Source of the DNA: Paenibacillus psychroresistens
Lineage (GTDB): Bacteria; Bacillota; Bacilli; Paenibacillales; NBRC-103111
DNA length: 64,000 nt
Direction: 5' to 3'
NCBI RefSeq assembly: GCF_009728935.1
Contig: NZ_CP034235.1
Span: 776,501-840,500 of the forward strand
Shown: one piece after another, positions 1-8,441 of the stretch
How the letters are laid out: every line of letters starts with the position of its first letter
Numbering within the stretch: position 1 is the stretch's first letter
Position numbers and translations under genes: made by a program
The notes under the pieces: generated by a model
Told to the model about the DNA's origin: nothing
The model's database searches: none
What the model saw: only the letters and a program-made list of their open reading frames with translations

Positions 1-364
1 TGCCTACTTGTTTGGATTTCTCATGGTTGCTGCGATTTTGCTGGCTGCCTTGCTGCCGCAAATTGTTTTCGCGATATTTATGCTGTTTGCCATGGGCTTC
101 TTCGGAGGCTTGTTCCTAATCCCATTGAATACCATTCTGCAGGAAGTTGGCAAGAATGTAGTCGGAGCTGGTAAAACCATTGCCATTCAGAATTTCGTCG
201 AAAATGGCTTAACCGTTAGCGGATTAATTGTCTATACGGTCTTAGCTTCTTATAATGTAGATATTAAGCTATCGATTGTCGTTGTCGCTGTTATTCTTTT
301 ATTGTTTGTTTCCTATCTAGCTACTCAAGTCGGGAAAGTAAGAAAAGAGTCGGACTCCTTGTGA
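1..364 (+). CDS. LplT-like MFS transporter, C-terminal end (partial)
   Basis: This is the 3' end of a gene that begins before the window; the reading frame is open from base 2. The roughly 120 residues seen contain three or four hydrophobic membrane segments and the stretch VGAGKTIAIQNFVEN, which matches the GAGNAIAVQN-type signature of lysophospholipid transporter LplT, a major facilitator family member. LplT moves lysophospholipids across the cytoplasmic membrane for reacylation. The stop codon (362-364) lies inside a terminator hairpin, so this is the last gene of its transcript. Assignment to the LplT branch rests on this motif; a more distant MFS member cannot be excluded because the N-terminal two thirds are missing. 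Confidence 0.7.
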   Translation, partial: AYLFGFLMVAAILLAALLPQIVFAIFMLFAMGFFGGLFLIPLNTILQEVGKNVVGAGKTIAIQNFVENGLTVSGLIVYTVLASYNVDIKLSIVVVAVILLLFVSYLATQVGKVRKESDSL

Positions 365-376
365 GTCGACTCTTTT
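343..376. terminator. Bidirectional rho-independent terminator
   Basis: Ten-base perfect stem (343-352 with 367-376) that begins with A's and ends in T's, so it can work from both strands. It serves the converging transporter gene on the plus strand and the secreted-protein gene on the minus strand, and overlaps the transporter's stop codon. Confidence 0.85.
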
Positions 377-393
377 CTTCTTGATTACCACTA

Positions 394-1320
394 CTAGGGC
401 TTCATCAAAATTAAATTTGCTAGTGCTTCGCCTTTTCCGCTAATAAATTGAACCGAGGATACATTTTTTCCAGCTGGTATTTTTATTGAAATAAATTGAA
501 ATGGATACGTTATGACAGCTGGGTATGACATATTAGGGTCCGGTTTTGACTCATGAAGCGCGACAGTAAGCTGGTTGTTTTGCAAGGTTATTTGTGAAGC
601 TGTAACTGCATAACCGCTGGCTTTTTCTCCTGCAAATAGTCCGATAATAACCTCATCATCCGCAGCTTGCCACTTTTTATTAATAACCACACGTTGTTTT
701 TTGACAAATTCACTAAATGTTTCTGGGGTAAACAGGGAGAATGTGCGATTTTTGGGACTGTTCTTTTCTGATAGATCTGTAGAGGTGATAATTTGAAAGG
801 GAAGTATAGTGTAATCTTCTGTTGTATTAGAGATCGATCGCAACGATTGTTTAAACGAAATCAAATCTTCTTTATTTAAATTTATCGCCTTAATTTCAAA
901 GCTGGTATTGGTTGAGGACCAAGTAAGGATCTTTTCATTTTCATTATCCTTCCAAGCGTCTGCTTGATTCATCGCATCGTTTGGGACAGGGGATTGAACA
1001 AAGATTAAGGATTGGTTTCCATTTAGATATGTACCTTTAATTGTTTTATTTTGATACTCTATTTTCTGCAATAAATAACCTTTGGGTAATTCGCTTGGAG
1101 CAAATACCTCGATTTTTTTAGCATTTTGCAGCTCTTCGAAATCGTCATATTGTTCCGACTTAATTGGAAGCTTAATGTTCTCTACCGACTTAATTGGGGT
1201 TATGGTAGGACTCAGCTTGCTTGTACTGCTTTGTGAGGTTGACGCTTCCGAAAAAGTAATGAAATTAAAGCAGAATAGGCTTGTGACAACAAGCAGCAAA
1301 TAACAAACTCTCTTTTTCAA
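394..1320 (-). CDS. Secreted protein with DUF4367-like and PrcB_C-like domains
   Basis: A TTG at 1320 is preferred: it is preceded by AGTAGGGA at suitable spacing and gives a signal peptide starting with basic residues (KKR) then a hydrophobic core ending near SEAS. An upstream in-frame TTG at 1338 has no clear ribosome site. The middle of the protein (LPKGYLL, LTWSS, LNKEDLI spacing) resembles DUF4367, a domain found in anti-sigma-factor-like and sporulation-related proteins. The C-terminal part (VIIGLFAGEKASGYAV, then TYPFQFISI) resembles the PrcB C-terminal domain, first known from a protease-complex subunit. The joint presence of the two is inferred from pattern recognition. The protein is likely exported; its function is unknown. 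Confidence 0.7.
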   Translation of the reverse strand: MKKRVCYLLLVVTSLFCFNFITFSEASTSQSSTSKLSPTITPIKSVENIKLPIKSEQYDDFEELQNAKKIEVFAPSELPKGYLLQKIEYQNKTIKGTYLNGNQSLIFVQSPVPNDAMNQADAWKDNENEKILTWSSTNTSFEIKAINLNKEDLISFKQSLRSISNTTEDYTILPFQIITSTDLSEKNSPKNRTFSLFTPETFSEFVKKQRVVINKKWQAADDEVIIGLFAGEKASGYAVTASQITLQNNQLTVALHESKPDPNMSYPAVITYPFQFISIKIPAGKNVSSVQFISGKGEALANLILMKP

Positions 1321-1398
1321 AAAATCCCTACTTTCCAAGTTAGGTTCTTATATCAATTAACGTTAATTTATTCCATTTTGTTGCAAATATAAAAATTT

Positions 1399-1432
1399 AG
1401 CCGCCTTGAAATTGGAGCTTTCAAGAACGGCT
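1399..1432 (-). terminator. Terminator of the glycosyltransferase gene
   Basis: Inverted arms AGCCGCCTTGAAA and TTTCAAGAACGGCT with one mismatch. On the minus strand the stem is followed by an A/T-rich run rich in T, immediately downstream of the minus-strand glycosyltransferase. Confidence 0.75.
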
Positions 1433-1477
1433 GTAGTTGATATTCAAATATGCAAGGTGAGTGGTTCTTTATAGATG

Positions 1478-2650
1478 CTAGGCGCTCTGGATACCGGAGG
1501 TTTCAGTAAGGCTTGCTTTAGACTTTTCATAAAGGACCTGTTCATAGCTGTCCAACAGCTTATCGAAGATCGAATCCCACGATTGAGTCATCGCGTATTG
1601 ACGAGCTTGCGCGGCATAGTTCTGCATAATATCAGGCTGATCCATCAATTGGACGATCTTTTTGATGAAATCCTCGCTATTCCTCGGCATACACAGATGA
1701 CCAGTAACACCATCCTCTATGATTTCCTGCACCCCGCCAGCGCGTGCTCCAACTACAGGTATCCCAGAAGCAAAAGCTTCCAGAACAACATTTCCAAATG
1801 TTTCTGTTGAGGAAGGGAATACGAACAAATCCGAGCTTGCATAAATTTCGGCTAAGGTTTCACCGCTCTGATATCCGGTATAGGTTACATTAGCTGGGGA
1901 GTGATTTTGCATCTCGTGCAAGTGTGGTCCGTCACCGACGATGAGCCAATGAACTTGCTCTTTGTAGCCAAGCGGGAGATTGCTAATAATTTGCTGAAGG
2001 ATATCCAAATCTTTTTCCGGAGCCAATCGTCCCACATAGAGAAAAATATAAGGTGCTGTTATGTTATAACGAGTGCGAATAGAGGCAGTATTCCGTTTTG
2101 CTGGCGTATAGAGCGCACAATCCACTCCGCGTTTCCAGAGGTCAACTTTTTGAATTCCGTGATTTTGCAAATGCTGCATCGTGTCTAGAGAAGGGACGAA
2201 GGTCGTAAGGCTTGATTGATGAAACCAGCGGAAATAACGCCAGAGCAAGCCGGAGGCAAACTTCATATGATAATACTCCAAATAGCGGTCAAATTGAGTG
2301 TGAAATGAAGCTACATGAGGAACATGATATTTTCTCGCATAGTACATTCCGCTCAATCCCATGCTGAAGGGCGTGGCAATATGAATCAGATCAGGCTGGA
2401 ATTTCTGCAATTGACTACTGATGCTAAATAAATTCGGTATAGCAAGACGATACTCTGGGTTGAGAAGCCATAAAGGCAAGCTGGATGCACGAATAAAATG
2501 ATTGGAGTACATTTCATCTTTGGCACAGACTGGAACGAATACTTTGTGCTCCACCTGCCTTTTTTCCAGATGATTAACAAATCGCTGTAAGGTCATGGAA
2601 ACGCCGTTAACTTGCGGATAGAAAGTATCCGTAAACAGAGCTAAGCGCAT
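1478..2650 (-). CDS. Glycosyltransferase family 4 (MgtA/SqdX-like)
   Basis: A 390-residue GT-B fold enzyme that transfers a sugar from a nucleotide-sugar donor to a lipid or glycan acceptor at the cytoplasmic face. The N-terminus has the family opening FTDTFYPQVNGV, and the C-terminal donor half has YVGRLAPEKDLD followed by FVFPSSTETFGNVVLEA, which carries the E-x7-E type motif of GT4 enzymes. The overall pattern is closest to the GDP-mannose-dependent mannosyltransferase / SqdX group. The start is an ATG behind a good AGGAGGGA. It is a single gene with its own terminator. The exact sugar and acceptor cannot be told from sequence; a glycolipid or cell-wall polymer role is inferred from the family. 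Confidence 0.85.
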   Translation of the reverse strand: MRLALFTDTFYPQVNGVSMTLQRFVNHLEKRQVEHKVFVPVCAKDEMYSNHFIRASSLPLWLLNPEYRLAIPNLFSISSQLQKFQPDLIHIATPFSMGLSGMYYARKYHVPHVASFHTQFDRYLEYYHMKFASGLLWRYFRWFHQSSLTTFVPSLDTMQHLQNHGIQKVDLWKRGVDCALYTPAKRNTASIRTRYNITAPYIFLYVGRLAPEKDLDILQQIISNLPLGYKEQVHWLIVGDGPHLHEMQNHSPANVTYTGYQSGETLAEIYASSDLFVFPSSTETFGNVVLEAFASGIPVVGARAGGVQEIIEDGVTGHLCMPRNSEDFIKKIVQLMDQPDIMQNYAAQARQYAMTQSWDSIFDKLLDSYEQVLYEKSKASLTETSGIQSA

Positions 2651-2961
2651 AAAATCCCTCCTAAGCTGAACGTATCTACCTTCAAATTACCAAATGAATA
2701 TTAAGCGACGATATGAAAAGTATTAAGGAATTATGAAATTTATATATTGACAAAGAATTAGCTAATCATTAGGCTCAAAGTATGAAGCAATTGAAGGAGT
2801 GAATGTTCCTTAAACCATTCCGGTAGTTAGTGCATTATATGCTTTCTCCAATGCAGGTGATAATAGTTTGGGATGGTAACCCTATTGTTTCACGTTTAAG
2901 TGAATCTTTTGTTCACGGCTCACGTATAACATAGTATGATAGAGGAAGGTGGCAGATCATC
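2651..2961. other. Intergenic region between divergent genes
   Basis: This 311-base gap separates the minus-strand glycosyltransferase from plus-strand nfeD. A perfect TTGACA lies at 2747-2752 with only a weak -10 (TAGGCT, 2770-2775). Closer to nfeD there are alternating TTCAC and GTGAA half-sites (2889-2893, 2900-2904, 2912-2916) and TATGAT at 2935-2940, but a start site from that -10 would fall on the ribosome site. No riboswitch, T-box or RNA gene was recognised. Confidence 0.4.
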
Positions 2962-3393
2962 ATGGCTTTTTGGGCGATTTGGTTGGTGATTGGGATTTTG
3001 TTAATCATTGCTGAGATGGCAACGTTAACATTTTATTTACTATGGCTTGCTTTAGGGTCGTTGGCTGCTGCGCTTGTCGCTTTAATACTGCCAGATGCTA
3101 TTGTTTTGCAAGTATTTATCGGTATTGTGGTCGCTTTACTTCTAACACTGTTCACCAAGCAAGTTACACGCCGTATGCGCAACTCAAGAGGCTTCACAGA
3201 TGTGATTTATCAGCTCGTAGGTCTAGAAGGGCTTGTAATGGAAGATATTCCGCAGGAAGGTTTAGGAATTGTTAAAGTGGGGAACGAGACATGGAGCGCG
3301 CAATCAGAGGTACCTTTGAGTAAAGGGACCCCAATTATTGTGGTACAGAGCTACAATACAATTCTGCAAGTCCAAAAACGAGAGGATGTTTAG
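2962..3393 (+). CDS. NfeD-like membrane protein
   Basis: A 143-residue protein of the short NfeD type. The first roughly 75 residues form three membrane helices (FWAIWLVIGILLIIAEM onward). The rest forms the soluble OB-fold, with the family's typical LVGLEGLVMEDI and GIVKVGNETWSA segments. It lacks the ClpP-like protease domain of long NfeD proteins. The gene lies three bases before a SPFH/stomatin-type gene, the classic NfeD-SPFH pairing; members work as membrane microdomain scaffolds and in membrane-stress resistance. ATG start behind GAGGAAGGTGG. Confidence 0.92.
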   Translation: MAFWAIWLVIGILLIIAEMATLTFYLLWLALGSLAAALVALILPDAIVLQVFIGIVVALLLTLFTKQVTRRMRNSRGFTDVIYQLVGLEGLVMEDIPQEGLGIVKVGNETWSAQSEVPLSKGTPIIVVQSYNTILQVQKREDV

Positions 3394-3396
3394 AGT

Positions 3397-4317
3397 ATGT
3401 GGATCGTCATTATTGTAGTTTTATTCTTGGTAGTAGTTGTAATTGGATTAACGATTAAAATTGTGCCTCAGCAGCGCATAGGGGTTGTCGAGCGTCTTGG
3501 TAAGTTTAATCGGTTGCTAACACCAGGTTTAAACATTCTTATTCCCATTATTGACCAAGTGAGAGTTTATCATGATTTAAGAATTCAGCAAGCTAATGTA
3601 CCACCGCAAACGGTTATTACCAAGGATAATGTTCAAGTACTTATTGATACAGTTATTTTCTATCAGGTTGTAGGACCCGAGCAAGCTACTTACGGGATTT
3701 CCGATTATGTTTATGGGGTACGTAACATCAGTACAGCAACGATGCGTCAGATTATTGGTAAGCTGGAATTGGATGAAACTCTTTCCGGTCGTGAGAAGAT
3801 CTCGATTGATATTCGATTAGCGCTGGATGAAGCCACTGAAAAATGGGGAGTGCGGATTGAGCGTGTAGAAGTTATTGATATCAAGCCGCCACTGGATATC
3901 CAAGAAGCGATGGATAAACAAATGAAGGCTGAGCGTAGTAAGCGTGCGATTGTATTAGAAGCAGAAGCTGCTAAACAAGATATGATCTTGCGTGCAGAAG
4001 GTGACAAGCAGAGTAAAATTCTTAAAGCTGAAGGTGATAAAGAAGCTCGAATTCGTCAGGCTGAAGGTTTCCGATCGGCACAAGAGCTTGAAGGACAAGG
4101 GCAAGCAGCTGCAATTCAAGTTGTGGCTGAAGCCGAGAAAAAACGGATGACTTTAATTAAAGAAGCTGGTTTGGATGAGAATGTATTAGCGTATAAATCT
4201 TTCGAAGCACTGATCGAAATTTCAAAAGGTGCAGCTAACAAAATATTCATTCCAGTAAAGTCTGTGGAAACATTGGGCGGCGTTGGGATGATCAGCGAAG
4301 TATTTAAGTCCAAATAA
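3397..4317 (+). CDS. SPFH/band 7 (stomatin/QmcA-type) protein
   Basis: 306 residues: an N-terminal membrane anchor (residues about 1-22), an SPFH domain beginning at PQQRIGVVERLGKF and running to about 185, then an Ala/Glu-rich coiled coil (about 190-240) with repeated AEGDK units, and a short C-terminal region with EALIEISKGAANKIFIP. This is the usual length for QmcA/YbbK-like proteins, shorter than flotillins. It probably oligomerises at the membrane with its neighbour NfeD. The two genes form one transcription unit that ends at the hairpin at 4332-4353. Confidence 0.93.
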   Translation: MWIVIIVVLFLVVVVIGLTIKIVPQQRIGVVERLGKFNRLLTPGLNILIPIIDQVRVYHDLRIQQANVPPQTVITKDNVQVLIDTVIFYQVVGPEQATYGISDYVYGVRNISTATMRQIIGKLELDETLSGREKISIDIRLALDEATEKWGVRIERVEVIDIKPPLDIQEAMDKQMKAERSKRAIVLEAEAAKQDMILRAEGDKQSKILKAEGDKEARIRQAEGFRSAQELEGQGQAAAIQVVAEAEKKRMTLIKEAGLDENVLAYKSFEALIEISKGAANKIFIPVKSVETLGGVGMISEVFKSK

Positions 4318-4331
4318 TAGATAGAGGATGG

Positions 4332-4357
4332 GAGCCCGCTAAGTCAGGGGCTCTTAT
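4332..4357 (+). terminator. Terminator after the nfeD-SPFH pair
   Basis: Stem GAGCCC (4332-4337) with GGGCTC (4348-4353), followed by a short T-rich stretch. Confidence 0.6.
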
Positions 4358-4398
4358 TGATTGAAACGTATTCATTTTCTAAATTAGCCAAAAAGAAT

Positions 4399-4427
4399 TT
4401 GCTTTATTATTTAAAGCGTGCTACACT
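4399..4427 (+). promoter_or_regulatory. Candidate promoter of the cold-shock gene
   Basis: TTGCTT (4399-4404), 17-base spacer and TACACT (4422-4427). It would give a leader of about 125 bases, in keeping with the long 5' leaders usual for csp mRNAs. The hexamers are only partial matches. Confidence 0.45.
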
Positions 4428-4560
4428 GTTGTTATTCGTATAGATGAGATCAAATAGTTCACACACGTTAAAGAGTGATGAATGATACTCTTGATGAAGT
4501 GTGATTTTTTATTTCTTCTTACCGTGCGGAAAAAAACGAAAATTTGTTGGAGGTTTTACA

Positions 4561-4767
4561 ATGTCAGCTCAAACAGGAACAGTAAAATGGTTTAATGCAG
4601 AAAAAGGATTTGGATTTATCGAAACAGAAGGCGGAAGCGACGTATTCGTTCACTTCTCCGCTATCACAGGCGAAGGCTTCAAAACGCTTGACGAAGGTCA
4701 ACAAGTATCTTTCAATGTTGTTCAAGGAAACCGCGGACCACAAGCTGAGAACGTAGTTAAGCTGTAG
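4561..4767 (+). CDS. CspA-family cold-shock protein
   Basis: A 68-residue single cold-shock domain. RNP1 (KGFGFIE) and RNP2 (DVFVHFS) are both intact, as is the opening [13 protein letters not shown]. These proteins bind single-stranded RNA and DNA and act as RNA chaperones. The start is the ATG at 4561, 6-12 bases after TTGGAGG; the frame is open further upstream to 4501 but those residues match nothing in the family. The gene has a long leader and a hairpin-rich 3' end, so it is probably monocistronic and regulated through its mRNA. Confidence 0.96.
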   Translation: MSAQTGTVKWFNAEKGFGFIETEGGSDVFVHFSAITGEGFKTLDEGQQVSFNVVQGNRGPQAENVVKL

Positions 4768-4836
4768 GTCTTTAACCGAAAGGTTTAAACCTAAAATGAC
4801 CTTAAAGCTGTCCCTCGGGGCAGCTTTTATTTTTTA
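4766..4836 (+). terminator. Double hairpin at the csp 3' end
   Basis: Two hairpins in series. The first (4766-4792) starts at the stop codon and has a stem closed by a GAAA tetraloop (4778-4781). The second (4804-4827, AAAGCTG with CAGCTTT) is followed by T-rich sequence and is the likely rho-independent terminator. Confidence 0.75.
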
Positions 4837-4851
4837 TGTGGAGGTGGAGCA

Positions 4852-6774
4852 ATGCTGCAGCAAGCACAGAAACTTTTGAAGCAATACTATGGTTATTCTT
4901 CTTTTCGTAATGGACAAAATGATATTATCAGCAGTGTCTTAGCAGGTAATGATGTGTTAGGCATAATGCCGACGGGTGGCGGTAAGTCAATATGTTACCA
5001 AATTCCTGCGCTATTGCTGCCAGGGACCACGCTTGTGATCTCACCCTTGATTTCACTGATGAAGGATCAAATCGATACATTGGATAGCATGGGGATTCCA
5101 GCTACGTTTATTAATAGCTCGCTTACCTATCCAGAGGTAGAAAATCGGATTCAAAAAGCAGGTAAAGGCTTATATAAACTATTGTATATTGCACCAGAAC
5201 GCTTGGAAATGGAACGGTTTATGGTTCTGTTGCAGAAGCTGACGATCTCGATGGTGGCGATTGACGAAGCGCATTGTATTTCGCAATGGGGGCATGATTT
5301 TCGTCCGAGCTATCGTTCGATTTCTACGTTATTAAAAATGCTTCCAGAACGGCCGATTGTTGCTGCCTTTACAGCTACAGCAACTCCGGAAGTAGTAGAT
5401 GATATTGTAAATAGCCTTTCTTTACATAATACGAATGTATTTCGCAACGGCTTTGACCGACCGAATTTAACATACACAGTCACGCGAGTGGCTGATAAAA
5501 AAGATTATATGAAGCAATGGATTGCAGGGCGTGTTAAGGAAGCCGGTATTATCTATGCGGCTACACGTAAGGATGTTGACTCCATTTACGAGTACCTTTA
5601 TAAAAGTGGTGTATCTGTAGGCAAGTATCATGCAGGGTTATCGGATAAAGAACGGAATGAGGCTCAGGAGAAGTTTCTATTTGACGATGTGCGTGTCATG
5701 GTGGCAAGCAATGCCTTTGGGATGGGAATTGATAAATCCAATGTGCGTTATGTGCTTCATTATAATATGCCCCGCAATATGGAGGCTTATTACCAAGAGG
5801 CTGGCCGTGCCGGTCGTGATGGAGAGCCCAGCGAGTGTGTGCTTTTATTCAGCCCGCAGGATATCATGATTCAGAAATTTCTAATTGAGCAAAGCCAGCT
5901 GCCACCAGATCGCAAAGCCAATGAATCGAAAAAGCTGCAGTCGATGATCGACTATTGCCATACGCCTCGTTGTTTGCGGAGTTATATCCTCCAATATTTT
6001 GGCGAGAAGGATACCCCGCAATCATGCGGCAATTGCAGCCAATGCAATGATACGCGTGAAAGAGTTAACATGACTAAGGATGCGCAGATGATCTTTTCTT
6101 GTATTCTGCGAATGCGGGAACGGTATGGGGTGACGCTCGTAGCAAGCGTGCTGAAGGGGTCCAAGCTGAAGAAGCTGATAGACCTAGGCTTCGAGCAGCT
6201 TCCTACCTACGGCTTGCTGGCCCATCATGCGGAGAAAACCATTATCAGTCGCATCAATGCTTTAATCGCGGAAGGCTATCTGATGATTACGGAGGGGCAA
6301 TATCCCGTAGTGAAGCTGCAGACTATCGCAGGAGCTGTCCTCAAGGGCACAGAAGAAGTCTGGCTGAAGCCTGAGGATAATGTAGCTCCGGCGAGTGTTA
6401 AGCGCAGTAGGAGCAGAGCTTCGGGCAGTGGCACTAGCAGTCGAAGCAATCGCCAGCATACAGGAGCTGATGCATACGGAGCATTCTCCGATGGAGCGGA
6501 GGTCATGGCAGATGAAGCATTATTCGAGCGGCTGCGTGCACTGCGTAAGGACTTGGCAGCCAAGGATCGGGTGCCGCCTTATATTATCTTTCCTGACAGC
6601 GTGCTGCGTGATTTAAGCGAGGCTTGCCCGACAACAGAGCAAGCCATGCTGCGTATAAAAGGGATCGGCGAAGCCAAATATAAGAAATATGGAATGGTTT
6701 TCTTGAAGGTTTTAGCAGCTTATGCAGATGAAGGAGCCATATTCTACGATTACACGAACGATGAATGGCTTTAA
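4852..6774 (+). CDS. recQ: ATP-dependent DNA helicase RecQ
   Basis: A 640-residue 3'-5' superfamily 2 helicase acting in recombination and fork repair. Walker A is TGGGKS (41-46), the Walker B box is DEAH (138-141) followed by the RecQ-specific aromatic loop CISQWGHDFRPSY, and motif VI contains QEAGRAGRDG. A zinc-binding RQC region with four cysteines spans about residues 369-399, then a winged helix, a Ser/Arg-rich linker (about 505-530) and a C-terminal HRDC domain (about 545-620), the complete bacterial domain set. The start is an ATG behind GGAGGTGGAG. The DNA of the last third (about 6100-6560) is visibly richer in G+C than the start of the gene. Confidence 0.96.
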   Translation: MLQQAQKLLKQYYGYSSFRNGQNDIISSVLAGNDVLGIMPTGGGKSICYQIPALLLPGTTLVISPLISLMKDQIDTLDSMGIPATFINSSLTYPEVENRIQKAGKGLYKLLYIAPERLEMERFMVLLQKLTISMVAIDEAHCISQWGHDFRPSYRSISTLLKMLPERPIVAAFTATATPEVVDDIVNSLSLHNTNVFRNGFDRPNLTYTVTRVADKKDYMKQWIAGRVKEAGIIYAATRKDVDSIYEYLYKSGVSVGKYHAGLSDKERNEAQEKFLFDDVRVMVASNAFGMGIDKSNVRYVLHYNMPRNMEAYYQEAGRAGRDGEPSECVLLFSPQDIMIQKFLIEQSQLPPDRKANESKKLQSMIDYCHTPRCLRSYILQYFGEKDTPQSCGNCSQCNDTRERVNMTKDAQMIFSCILRMRERYGVTLVASVLKGSKLKKLIDLGFEQLPTYGLLAHHAEKTIISRINALIAEGYLMITEGQYPVVKLQTIAGAVLKGTEEVWLKPEDNVAPASVKRSRSRASGSGTSSRSNRQHTGADAYGAFSDGAEVMADEALFERLRALRKDLAAKDRVPPYIIFPDSVLRDLSEACPTTEQAMLRIKGIGEAKYKKYGMVFLKVLAAYADEGAIFYDYTNDEWL

Positions 6775-6793
6775 AACCATTTAACGTTCGTGT
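6752..6793. terminator. Hairpin overlapping the recQ stop codon
   Basis: Nine-base perfect stem ACACGAACG (6752-6760) with CGTTCGTGT (6785-6793), with an inner ATGG/CCAT pair. The recQ stop codon lies in the loop side. The T-run after it is weak. Confidence 0.55.
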
Positions 6794-6828
6794 TTAGTTG
6801 AAAATGTGACGATAATGTGACTTTTTTA

Positions 6829-6857
6829 TTGACATTAGCCAAAATAGCTCCTAGAAT
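6829..6857 (+). promoter_or_regulatory. Sigma-A promoter of the purine permease
   Basis: TTGACA (6829-6834), 17-base spacer, TAGAAT (6852-6857): a near-consensus promoter 42 bases before the start codon. The short leader leaves no room for a purine riboswitch. Confidence 0.85.
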
Positions 6858-6898
6858 AAGAATGCAATCTCACTTTTCTATAGGAGGAGTTTTGGACG

Positions 6899-8305
6899 AT
6901 GGATCGATTTTTTCAATTAAAGGCCAAGGGTACGACCGTAAGAACGGAGATTATGGCTGGATTGACGACATTTATGGCAATGGCGTATATCTTGACTGTA
7001 AATCCCAATACGCTTACTGTGTTTGGTTCAGATGCGACAGGATTAGATTGGACAGCTGTGTTCTTAGCTACTGCAATCGCAGCAGGAATCGCAACCATCG
7101 CAATGGGGTTATATGCTAATTTCCCTGTAGCTTTGGCACCGGGAATGGGTTTGAATGCTTATTTTGCAACGGTTATATTAACCTCCGCCGCAACCGGAGA
7201 GCCCATAACGGGTTCGATGGCATTGACAGCTGTTTTTATTTCCGGGATCATCTTTGTTATTCTTACTTTAACCCAAGTCCGTCAGCTGCTTTTGATAGCG
7301 ATTCCGAACAGCTTGAAGCATGCGATTACAGTGGGAATTGGACTTTTTATCACAATCATCGGTCTGAAGAACAGCAATTTACTAACGATTGGTCTTGACC
7401 CTGGGAGTGATTACGGTGCGCACAAATATGCGGATCTAGCCTTCTTCGAGACTGTATTCCATATGGGTAGCCTGAAGAATCCAGATGTTCAATTGGTGCT
7501 TGTTGGGCTCTTATTAATCTCGATTTTGATGGTTCTGAAGATAAGAGGGGCGATCTTGTTCGGGATTCTTGGAACAACGATTGTTGGTATTCTGATGGGG
7601 CATGTGGAATTATCTACTTTATCGGATGCCAAGACAACTTGGGTACCTGATTTAGGCAAGCTGGAAATGTTTAATTTTGATTTTCCAGGAGTTATGACTA
7701 CAGGCATTATTTCGATAATTGCGACGTTTACCTTTGTTGAGCTGTTTGATACCTTTGGAACTTTGGTAGGTACAGCCAATCGTGCAGGCTTATTGAAGGA
7801 TGAGGTCGAAGGCAAGAAGAAAATCGGTAAAGCGATGCTTGTAGACGCCGTGAGTATAAGTGCAGGTGCTGCATTGGGTACTAGCACAGTAACGGCATAT
7901 ATTGAAAGCTCGGCTGGAGTTGCAGCGGGTGGACGAACGGGGCTTACAGCTGTAACGACAGGAGTTTGCTTCTTATTGGCTTTATTCCTAGCGCCTATTG
8001 CTGCGTTAATTCCGGGTGCTGCTACCTCAGCGGCTTTAATTATTGTGGGAGTGCTTATGGCCCAATCGATTAAGGAAATTGATTTTCAGGATTATGTCAT
8101 TGCAATCCCAGCGTTCCTGACGATCATCATGATGCCATTTACTTATAATATTGCCAATGGGATTTCATTTGGTATTCTGTCCTATGTAATATTGGCTAGT
8201 GTAGCTAACTTGCTGGCTAAAGGCAAATACAAAATACATTGGTTGATGTGGATTCTTGCAGTCCTGATCATTGCTCGTTATGTGTTTGTGGGCAGCGAAG
8301 GTTAA
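6899..8305 (+). CDS. NCS2-family (AzgA-type) purine permease
   Basis: A 468-residue, multi-pass membrane permease of the guanine/hypoxanthine group (PbuG/PbuO-like). Diagnostic stretches are AGLTTFMAMAYIL near the N-terminus, GMGLNAYFA (about 80-88), FVELFDTFGTLVGTANRAG (about 280-298) and ESSAGVAAGGRTGLTA (about 340-355). It is expected to import adenine, guanine or hypoxanthine with protons. ATG start behind TAGGAGGAG. It has its own consensus promoter and strong terminator, so it is a single-gene unit. Which base it prefers cannot be read from the sequence. Confidence 0.92.
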   Translation: MDRFFQLKAKGTTVRTEIMAGLTTFMAMAYILTVNPNTLTVFGSDATGLDWTAVFLATAIAAGIATIAMGLYANFPVALAPGMGLNAYFATVILTSAATGEPITGSMALTAVFISGIIFVILTLTQVRQLLLIAIPNSLKHAITVGIGLFITIIGLKNSNLLTIGLDPGSDYGAHKYADLAFFETVFHMGSLKNPDVQLVLVGLLLISILMVLKIRGAILFGILGTTIVGILMGHVELSTLSDAKTTWVPDLGKLEMFNFDFPGVMTTGIISIIATFTFVELFDTFGTLVGTANRAGLLKDEVEGKKKIGKAMLVDAVSISAGAALGTSTVTAYIESSAGVAAGGRTGLTAVTTGVCFLLALFLAPIAALIPGAATSAALIIVGVLMAQSIKEIDFQDYVIAIPAFLTIIMMPFTYNIANGISFGILSYVILASVANLLAKGKYKIHWLMWILAVLIIARYVFVGSEG

Positions 8306-8350
8306 TTACATAATGATGTTTGTTTAGCGGGTTTCAGTTCACTATCAAGA

Positions 8351-8390
8351 CCCCTTGCCGAAGCTTTTCGTGCAGGGGGATTTTTATTTT
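8351..8390 (+). terminator. Terminator of the purine permease gene
   Basis: Stem CCCCTTGC (8351-8358) with GCAGGGGG (8372-8379), with an inner CGAA/TTCG stem, followed by a T-run. Confidence 0.88.
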
Positions 8391-8441
8391 ACTATTCCTG
8401 TAAGGAATCATCACGTGGTATACTCTTGGGGGTGATATAGA

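Noticed and set aside
2753..2961. T-box or riboswitch before nfeD
   Set aside because: The stretch after the TTGACA has some short inverted repeats but no T-box sequence and no terminator pair.
4501..4560. N-terminal extension of the cold-shock protein
   Set aside because: The extra 20 residues match nothing in this very conserved family, and the ribosome site lies just before 4561.
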